From Coprobacillus sp. (GTDB taxonomy: Bacteria > Bacillota_I > Bacilli_A > RFN20 > CAG-826): a stretch of 20,925 nt of DNA. Positions 15,975 through 20,925 of the stretch are shown piece by piece; within the stretch, counting starts at the first letter, position 1, and each line of letters opens with the position of its first letter. The notes beneath the pieces were generated by a model. The model saw only the letters and a list, made by a program, of their open reading frames with translations, was not told the DNA's origin and did not search any database. Made by a program: the position numbers and the translations under genes. The stretch covers positions 1 to 20,925 of the forward strand of contig JAJQAP010000018.1 of assembly GCA_021203745.1 (NCBI GenBank), given 5' to 3'.

Positions 15975-17092
15975 TAAATGTTCTCCCCTTTAGAGATAAT
16001 GAGATATTCGTCACTGCTACCCACGACATTCTTAACTTGTCTGATATTACAATCTTTATCGCAGACAGCGTTTTCAATGTGAACATCTTTACCAACAGTT
16101 GTACGAGTAAAGATAATGGAGTTTTTAATACTCGCTCCTTCTTCCACAGTGACATCACGAGAGATAATTGAATTTTCAACTTTACCTCTTATAATTGAGC
16201 CATTTGCAATAAAGGAATTTTTAACTTCAGATTTAGGTCCATATAAGGATGGTGGTGTATCGTGTGTGGTGGTATAAATTGGCCAGTTATCAAGGAATAA
16301 GTGATTTCTTTCTTGATGATTTAATAGTTCAAAAGAAGTATTCATATAATCATTTAAAGAGAAGATTGGATAAACCTTATTAGTGTGACGATAGGCATTA
16401 ACTTTGAGGGTACCACCATTGACACCAAAGGCGATAACATCTGCTACCGATAAAAGGGAAGAAATATTCTTTTGCATTCTAAGGAGATCTAAAAGAGCGT
16501 CCTTAGAGAAGATAAATGTATCAAGAGATACATCTACTTTAGAAGCATTATCATGCATCCTCGTAGATTTGATGTACTTTTTAGTTTTATCAAGTTTAAT
16601 TGATGTGCAGTTTTTAAATTGTCCTTTAGAGTTATCTACCGTCGCATACACCATTGTAATCTTCGCTTTTGACTGGATGTGCGCGTCGATAATTGGTCTA
16701 AAATCCATCGAGGTTAAGAGATGGACTGGAGCAAGGACATAGTAGTCTACATCTGGTAAGTTAAAGGCAGCGATATTAGCGGCAAGGTTTGCAACATCCG
16801 TATTAAATGTTGGGTTATTAATACATCTTTCATTAATCACAGTTTGAATAAAACCAGTCTTTGTATTATTTAACCAAGCTTGACCAGATTGAATATGATC
16901 GATGACGGAGTGGATGTTATCTTTTGCAAGGATTACCACTCTATTTATTCCAGAGTTAGAGAAGTTTGATAAAGTGAAGTCGATAATCCCATATCGACCG
17001 AGAAAAGAGACACAACCAAAGGGTCTATTGGTGGTCAAAGCATCAAGAGAGGGTGAATAATGTAAGTCACAAAATCCGACAACGTCACTCAT
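15974..17092 (-). CDS. glgD: GlgD, non-catalytic/regulatory subunit of glucose-1-phosphate adenylyltransferase
   Basis: A 372-residue GlgC homologue with a nucleotidyltransferase fold (FGCVSFLGRYGIIDFTLSNFSNSGINRVVIL, about 25-55) and a C-terminal left-handed beta-helix of hexapeptide repeats (SIIRGKVENSIISRDVTVEEGASIKNSIIF). The N-terminal GGxGxRL nucleotide loop of GlgC is replaced by DLHYSPSLDALTTN, so it is unlikely to bind ATP normally. In Firmicutes, GlgC-GlgD heteromers are more active than GlgC alone. AGGAGGT inside the end of glgC lies 8 bases before its ATG, and one base separates neither stop nor start beyond that, implying co-translation. Confidence 0.92.
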   Translation of the reverse strand: MSDVVGFCDLHYSPSLDALTTNRPFGCVSFLGRYGIIDFTLSNFSNSGINRVVILAKDNIHSVIDHIQSGQAWLNNTKTGFIQTVINERCINNPTFNTDVANLAANIAAFNLPDVDYYVLAPVHLLTSMDFRPIIDAHIQSKAKITMVYATVDNSKGQFKNCTSIKLDKTKKYIKSTRMHDNASKVDVSLDTFIFSKDALLDLLRMQKNISSLLSVADVIAFGVNGGTLKVNAYRHTNKVYPIFSLNDYMNTSFELLNHQERNHLFLDNWPIYTTTHDTPPSLYGPKSEVKNSFIANGSIIRGKVENSIISRDVTVEEGASIKNSIIFTRTTVGKDVHIENAVCDKDCNIRQVKNVVGSSDEYLIISKGENI

Positions 17093-18229
17093 TTATCTGA
17101 CCTCCTTAGCGGGGACATCTTGACTAATCAAGACAACTTTATCGTTTCCTAAATTTACTTCTGCGTATTCTCCAATCTTGACACCTGGGGCGATAATAGC
17201 GTTATGCACTTTTGCGTGTTTACCGATATAAGCACCCGCCATAATGACACACCTATCGCATACAGTGTCGTATTCCATCACGACTTCATTAGAAATAACA
17301 CAGTAATCAGATTTACCAAGGATTATTGCGCCCTGGTTTGCAATTGTGGATTTTACTGATCCTTTTGTGCCCACATAATGCGGAAGAGAATATGTATCTT
17401 CAGTGTAGATCTTATTTGAATCGTAGAAAGAGTCAAGGGTAAACACACCATCGATAATATCCATATTAGCTTGATGCAAAGAAGCAATAGTTCCAACATC
17501 TCTCCAGTATCCTGTATACTCGTAAGACATTAACTTCATCCCACTATTGAGCATCTTTGGGATAATATCTTTTCCAAAGTCATGTTCACTATCGGGGTTT
17601 TTATGATCTTCTTTTAAGAGTTTCCTTAAGACTGACCATTTAAACATATAAATACCCATAGAGGCTAAATTAGATTTAGGGACTTTTGGTTTTTCTTGGA
17701 ACTCGGTAATCTGACCTTTATCATCCGTTACCATAATGCCAAATCTTGGGGCTTCTTCAGGAGATACTTCACAGACAGCGATAGTCACATCAGCATTATT
17801 TGAAGTATGAGTCCAAAGCATGTCATTAAAGGTCATTTTATATATATGGTCTCCAGAGAGAATTAAAACATTCTCTGGATCCATCGAATCAATCCAATCA
17901 ATATTTTGGGTTATCGCATCTGCGGTGCCGGAATACCACGCTAGTCCTTCATCTGTTTGTTTTGGGGCAAGCGTAGTCATTAAAGAGTGAAGTCCATTAA
18001 GGCCCCACTTCTCACCATTACCAACATAGGAGTCAAGTTGCGTTGGTTCATACTGGGTTAACACTCCAATTGTGGTAATCCCTGAATTAACACAGTTCGA
18101 TAAAGAGAAATCGATAATACGATACTTAGCACCAAAAGAAACCGCTGGTTTAGCGTTTTTTCTTGTTAATGCTTCTAGTCTTGTTCCTTTACCTCCGGCA
18201 AGGACAACCGCAATTAATTCATTTGCCAT
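17093..18229 (-). CDS. glgC: Glucose-1-phosphate adenylyltransferase (ADP-glucose pyrophosphorylase)
   Basis: Makes ADP-glucose from glucose-1-phosphate and ATP, the committed step of glycogen synthesis. Catalytic and binding motifs are intact: VVLAGGKGTRLEALT (8-22), KPAVSFGAKYRIIDFSLSNC, WYSGTADAI, LSGDHIYKM, FQEKPKVP and SMGIYMF, with a C-terminal beta-helix. An ATG at 18247 is in frame, but the ATG at 18229 has AGG 7 bases upstream, begins MANELIAVVLAGG like relatives, and gives 378 residues. It is the first gene of the long minus-strand run, with a promoter ending about 20 bases upstream. Confidence 0.95.
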   Translation of the reverse strand: MANELIAVVLAGGKGTRLEALTRKNAKPAVSFGAKYRIIDFSLSNCVNSGITTIGVLTQYEPTQLDSYVGNGEKWGLNGLHSLMTTLAPKQTDEGLAWYSGTADAITQNIDWIDSMDPENVLILSGDHIYKMTFNDMLWTHTSNNADVTIAVCEVSPEEAPRFGIMVTDDKGQITEFQEKPKVPKSNLASMGIYMFKWSVLRKLLKEDHKNPDSEHDFGKDIIPKMLNSGMKLMSYEYTGYWRDVGTIASLHQANMDIIDGVFTLDSFYDSNKIYTEDTYSLPHYVGTKGSVKSTIANQGAIILGKSDYCVISNEVVMEYDTVCDRCVIMAGAYIGKHAKVHNAIIAPGVKIGEYAEVNLGNDKVVLISQDVPAKEVR

Positions 18230-18245
18230 TATGTTTACCTGATGC

Positions 18246-18278
18246 ATTTATTTTATATAAAAATAAATAAGTATTCAA
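18246..18278 (-). promoter_or_regulatory. Promoter of the glgC-to-tyrS transcription unit, with inverted repeat
   Basis: On the minus strand TTGAAT (18278-18273) and TAAAAT (18255-18250) have a 17-base spacer; the predicted start is near 18243, leaving only about 14 bases before the glgC ATG. An all-AT inverted repeat (arms ATTTATTTT and AAAATAAAT, 5-base centre, 18246-18268) covers the -10 box and half of the spacer. The 18248-18354 gap holds this promoter and the divergent comEB promoter and nothing else I can recognise. Confidence 0.65.
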
Positions 18279-18319
18279 CCACTTAAATAGTGAGGGTAAA
18301 ATATTTTATCAACTCATTA

Positions 18320-18348
18320 TTTATTTATTAGTAAGTTTTTTGTAAAAT
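18320..18348 (+). promoter_or_regulatory. Putative promoter of comEB-folD-thyX-like operon
   Basis: TAAAAT (18343-18348) with a weak TTTATT (18320-18325) 17 bases upstream. A start 6-7 bases after the -10 box coincides with the A of the comEB ATG (18355). There is no purine-rich ribosome site between the promoter and the ATG, so the mRNA appears leaderless. The -35 match is poor, so the position is tentative. Confidence 0.5.
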
Positions 18349-18354
18349 AAGACT

Positions 18355-18825
18355 ATGCAAAACTCGTCGATTAACTGGGATGAATATTTTATGGGAATCG
18401 CTCTCCTCTCCTCCTTAAGGAGTAAAGATCCTAACACCAAGGTAGGAGCCTGTATTGTAGACTCTGACCATAAGGTTGTTTCTATTGGTTATAATGGAAT
18501 GCCTCGGGGTGTAGATGAAGATAAGATTTCCTGGAATAAAGGAGAAGGACTAGACTCCAAATATTTATATGTGTGTCACGCAGAGTTTAATGCGATACTC
18601 AATACAAGAAATGGATCTGCGTTAAATGGATGTACATTATATGTAAGTCTTTTTCCTTGTAATGAATGCGCAAAAGCAATCATCCAAACAGGAATAAAAG
18701 AGATAGTCTATCTCGATAATAAATACGAAGACGAGACTGAAACAAAAGCAAGTAAATTAATGCTAGATCTTGCGGGTATAAAACAAAGAAAGTACGAAGG
18801 GAGAATCCCAGTGATTAATTACTAA
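18355..18825 (+). CDS. comEB: dCMP deaminase (ComEB family)
   Basis: Zinc enzyme that converts dCMP to dUMP, the substrate of thymidylate synthase. The 156 residues show WDEYFMGIALLSSLRSKDPNTKVGAC (8-33), the zinc/catalytic HAE (CHAEFNAI, H75 and E77) and PCNEC (C102, C105), and VYLDNKYED. It is closest in layout to Firmicute ComEB/deoxycytidylate deaminases. The start is fixed by the conserved WDEYFM segment close to the N terminus; no Shine-Dalgarno precedes it. It is first in an operon with folD (2-base gap) and a ThyX-like gene, which argues for a nucleotide role rather than the DNA-uptake role suggested by the name. Confidence 0.93.
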   Translation: MQNSSINWDEYFMGIALLSSLRSKDPNTKVGACIVDSDHKVVSIGYNGMPRGVDEDKISWNKGEGLDSKYLYVCHAEFNAILNTRNGSALNGCTLYVSLFPCNECAKAIIQTGIKEIVYLDNKYEDETETKASKLMLDLAGIKQRKYEGRIPVINY

Positions 18826-18827
18826 TT

Positions 18828-19622
18828 ATGGAAATAGTCGATTACGTAGCGGGCGAAAAAGAAAAACTAAAAAACGAAATAAATAGACTAGAAATAAAGC
18901 CTTTTTTTGTAATAATCCAAATAAATGAAGATGAGGGATCTAACATTTATATTAAAGGTAAAATCAAAGATGCTGGAGAAGTAGGAATAGAGGTAGAACA
19001 TATAAAACTACCTTTAGATATAAAAGAAAAAGAAGTTATCGATAAGATAGAAGAGTTAAATAAAGACCCAAAAGTAAACGGCATAATTGTCCAACTTCCT
19101 GTCCCCGAGCATATTAATGAAGAGCATATCAAGGGGGCGATTTCTCCTGAAAAAGATATCGATGGATTTAACCCTTTTTCTAAATTTATTCCCTGCACTC
19201 CTAAAGGAATACTCGATTATTTAGATGAGGAAGGAATAGAAATAGAAGGAAAGAATACCCTTGTCATTGGACGTAGTTCCATTGTGGGTAAACCAATGGC
19301 GAGAGAACTACTTAAAAGAAATGGTAATGTCACTGTGCTTCACTCTAAAACAAAAAGAGAAGATATGGAGCGATATGTCGCAAGTGCTGATCTAATCGTC
19401 GTAGCAACTGGTCATAAATATTTACTTGATCACACTTTTACCTATAAAGAAGATGCGACAGTTGTCGATGTTGGTATAACAAGAATAGATGGAAAGATAT
19501 ATGGAGACTGTGAACCAGGACTCCCTGTAAAACTTCAGACCCCAGTTCCAAAAGGTGTGGGTCTACTTACACGCTTATCGTTACTTAAAAATGTGATGGA
19601 GGCATACTACCATGAATTTTAA
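18828..19622 (+). CDS. folD: Methylenetetrahydrofolate dehydrogenase / methenyltetrahydrofolate cyclohydrolase (divergent FolD)
   Basis: Bifunctional enzyme that interconverts 5,10-methylene-THF and 10-formyl-THF using NADP. At 264 residues it is about 20 shorter than usual, mostly at the N terminus. The S-x-x-Y-x-x-x-K catalytic motif is present (S38, Y41, K45), as are NGIIVQLPVP (about 80-90), SPEKDIDGFNP, PCTPKGI, VIGRSSIVGKPMA (Rossmann loop, about 147-159) and VVDVGI. The normally invariant C-terminal PGGVGPMT reads PKGVGLLT, a notable change near the folate site. No clear ribosome site lies before the ATG 2 bases after comEB, so it probably depends on re-initiation. It overlaps the next gene by 11 bases. 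Methylene-THF is the one-carbon donor for dTMP synthesis. Confidence 0.9.
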   Translation: MEIVDYVAGEKEKLKNEINRLEIKPFFVIIQINEDEGSNIYIKGKIKDAGEVGIEVEHIKLPLDIKEKEVIDKIEELNKDPKVNGIIVQLPVPEHINEEHIKGAISPEKDIDGFNPFSKFIPCTPKGILDYLDEEGIEIEGKNTLVIGRSSIVGKPMARELLKRNGNVTVLHSKTKREDMERYVASADLIVVATGHKYLLDHTFTYKEDATVVDVGITRIDGKIYGDCEPGLPVKLQTPVPKGVGLLTRLSLLKNVMEAYYHEF

Positions 19623-20202
19623 AATTGAAAATACCGAAGTATATGGACTAGATAAAGCGATTAAAGCGTCTGGCAATTCGATGAGAACGGAATTTGATCG
19701 TAATCCCGTCGATGAAAAAGACTATAAAAGAGCGATTAAACTAGGAAATACAAGAAACGGAACAGGAGAGGATAACTACTTAAAAGGGATCCTTGTCCAA
19801 ATGGATGTTACCGCACCCCTATATTGGTGGAAACAAGCTCAACGTTATCACTGGTTTGATTTTATTTCCTCCCAATCCACGATGCACTGCTTAACGAAGT
19901 TTAAAGTACATGAACAAGTTGTGGATGAAACAAATAAAGAAGTTGTGGCAATTTGCGAGAAACTCCTAGAAGAGTATTTTGATCCAGATGACCCCACCCC
20001 TAAAACCGATAAGTGGAGAGAGATAGTTGCCTCCTTACCTTGTGGCTTTTGTCTAGGAGCGACCATGACAACAAATTATCAGCAGTTAAAAACGATGTAT
20101 CTCCAACGTCGAGATCATAAATTAAATGAATGGCATATATTCTGCAAGTGGTGCGAAGCCCTTCCCCATTTTGTGGAACTTACAGGAGTAGATAAACTAT
20201 AA
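19612..20202 (+). CDS. ThyX-like protein (divergent flavin-dependent thymidylate synthase family)
   Basis: A 196-residue protein of a family usually left hypothetical in Firmicutes and their phages. Two segments align by eye with ThyX. At 79-92, YHW, seven residues, then Ser89 takes the place of the RHRx7S signature, within TAPLYWWKQAQRYHWFDFIS and SQSTMH. At 154-175, TNYQQLKTMYLQRRDHKLNEW resembles the ThyX substrate helix NLRxxxxFxxLRxxxxAQ. The serine and one arginine (R166) match, but both signature arginines are changed. GGAGG lies 9 bases before the ATG, which overlaps folD. With comEB making dUMP and FolD the folate donor, dTMP synthesis is a plausible role. Activity and FAD binding are not established by sequence alone; loss of catalysis is an alternative. 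Confidence 0.6.
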   Translation: MNFKIENTEVYGLDKAIKASGNSMRTEFDRNPVDEKDYKRAIKLGNTRNGTGEDNYLKGILVQMDVTAPLYWWKQAQRYHWFDFISSQSTMHCLTKFKVHEQVVDETNKEVVAICEKLLEEYFDPDDPTPKTDKWREIVASLPCGFCLGATMTTNYQQLKTMYLQRRDHKLNEWHIFCKWCEALPHFVELTGVDKL

Positions 20203-20679
20203 ATGAAACTAAGAATTTCTTCTTGGAAAATGACTTGGACATTTATTATCGCTGCTGTATTAGTAGCCGCAATAATATTTGGTATCTTTTTTAGTTATTT
20301 TCTTTCTTGGCCTTGGACTCCCGCTAACGAAACACAAAAGTATTGGTGGGTTCCTTATCTTCTTATAGGTATTTGGGTGGTGTTAACAGTTATCTTCTAT
20401 GTGTTAACACTAACAAGCAACTACTATATGGTTTCTAAATCAGAGATTGATCAAGTAAGATTTAGACGTCATACCCACTACCGCTTAGAAAATGTCATCT
20501 ATATCGATCAGGAGAAATCAAAAAAGAGAAAGATGGTTTGCTTTTTTACAAAAGACGGATATAAAAAATATCTAACCTTTGATCGAAAAGGAAAGATATA
20601 TGAGATTATGCTTAAAAACTGTCATAACCTCATGAGTGAAGAAGAGTTTAGAAACCTTTATCCAAATGTAAAATTTTAG
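20203..20679 (+). CDS. Small membrane protein with two TM segments and a bacterial PH-like domain
   Basis: The 158 residues start directly after the upstream stop (TAA-ATG). Two hydrophobic segments (about 11-34 and 49-71), separated by a Trp/Pro-rich loop, are followed by a cytoplasmic basic domain (about 73-150). In that domain, YYMVSKSEIDQVRFRRHTHYRLENVIYID and KDGYKKYLTFDRKGKIYEIML have the strand pattern of bacterial PH (YdbS/bPH) domains. The topology and beta-rich tail are seen; the PH assignment is inferred from pattern, not a search. It is the last gene of the comEB-folD-ThyX-like unit, and no catalytic motif is visible. Function unknown. The stop codon touches the rpmB -35 box. Confidence 0.6.
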   Translation: MKLRISSWKMTWTFIIAAVLVAAIIFGIFFSYFLSWPWTPANETQKYWWVPYLLIGIWVVLTVIFYVLTLTSNYYMVSKSEIDQVRFRRHTHYRLENVIYIDQEKSKKRKMVCFFTKDGYKKYLTFDRKGKIYEIMLKNCHNLMSEEEFRNLYPNVKF

Positions 20680-20709
20680 TTGAATTAATTATCATATATA
20701 TGATAATAT
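20680..20709 (+). promoter_or_regulatory. Promoter of rpmB with extended -10 and a perfect 20-base palindrome
   Basis: TTGAAT (20680-20685) begins the base after the previous stop. The extended -10 TGATAATAT (20701-20709) follows with an 18-base spacer. The spacer and -10 contain the uninterrupted palindrome ATTATCATATATATGATAAT (20688-20707). The ribosome site GGAGGAG (20721-20727) follows after a leader of roughly 20 bases. Confidence 0.75.
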
Positions 20710-20736
20710 CATATAGCGACGGAGGAGAGAAAAGGA

Positions 20737-20925
20737 ATGTCAAGAGTTTGTCCAGTAACAGGAAAAGGTCCACAAAGTGGAAACAAGCGTTCTAAATCCA
20801 TGATTGCCACAAGAAGAAAATGGGATGTGAATCTACAAAAACACACGATGATTATCGATGGCAAAAAAGTGCAAGTTCGTATGAGTGCACATGCCTACCG
20901 CTCTCTTCTTAAAAACAGCAAGTAA
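20737..20925 (+). CDS. rpmB: 50S ribosomal protein L28
   Basis: The 62 residues begin SRVCPVTGKGPQSGNKRSKSM, the conserved L28 N terminus, then TRRKWDVNLQKH and a C-terminal VRMSAHAYRSLLKNSK. It is a small protein of the large subunit needed for late 50S assembly. Length and start are standard, with GGAGGAG 9 bases before the ATG. The gene is complete; its TAA is the last codon of the window, so any terminator lies outside. It has its own promoter and is probably transcribed alone. Confidence 0.97.
   Translation: MSRVCPVTGKGPQSGNKRSKSMIATRRKWDVNLQKHTMIIDGKKVQVRMSAHAYRSLLKNSK

Noticed and set aside
17093..18247. Upstream start for glgC at 18247
   Set aside because: It is at or before the predicted transcription start and adds MHQVNI, absent from relatives; the ATG at 18229 has its own AGG.
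1..20925. Mycoplasma-type genetic code (TGA = Trp)
   Set aside because: Trp positions in conserved motifs use TGG, and pncB ends naturally in TGA at 7586-7588.
1..20925. CRISPR array, insertion sequence, prophage or attachment site
   Set aside because: No spaced direct repeats, transposase, integrase or phage structural genes were seen; the ThyX-like family occurs in phages, but here it sits in a core-metabolism operon with no phage neighbours.

Overview
The window is a compact, AT-rich bacterial chromosome segment with the gene content of a Firmicute (Bacilli, Erysipelotrichia or a related uncultured lineage). EzrA, a ThiI without a rhodanese domain beside a NifZ-type desulfurase, GlgC/GlgD pairs, type III pantothenate kinase and a PepV-type dipeptidase all point that way. 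TGG encodes Trp and pncB ends in TGA, so the genetic code is standard, not the Mycoplasma code. I see no phage, insertion sequence, CRISPR, tRNA or rRNA. The order thiI-nifZ-ezrA followed by rpsD/tyrS resembles, from memory, the Bacillus subtilis ytbJ-to-tyrS neighbourhood, so most of this is old core genome.

Layout. (1) 1-1345, plus strand: promoter, structured L20-type leader, infC (probable AUC start), rpmI, rplT, bidirectional terminator. (2) 1344-5422, minus strand: ezrA-nifZ-thiI, covering cell-division control and 4-thiouridine/thiamine sulfur transfer. (3) 5467-6306, plus strand: promoter, S4-type leader, rpsD and a bidirectional terminator shared with the convergent tyrS. (4) 18278 down to 6321, minus strand: a tightly packed run glgC-glgD-glgA-leuS-coaX-(ECF S-component/PepV fusion)-trmB-pncB-tyrS, combining glycogen synthesis, tRNA charging and modification, and CoA/NAD cofactor supply. 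A possible extra promoter lies before pncB. (5) 18320-20679, plus strand: dCMP deaminase, FolD, a divergent ThyX-like protein and a PH-like membrane protein. The first three would form a dUMP / methylene-THF / dTMP module. (6) 20680-20925: promoter and rpmB (L28).

Points most worth attention: the divergent ThyX-like protein in a thymidylate-type operon; the in-frame ECF S-component/M20 dipeptidase fusion, which keeps a Shine-Dalgarno-like sequence at the domain junction and sits next to coaX; the AUC start of infC with a leader that can fold two mutually exclusive ways; the likely leaderless comEB mRNA; and inverted repeats on the -10 region of six promoters. All promoter, transcription-start and RNA-structure calls were made by eye.
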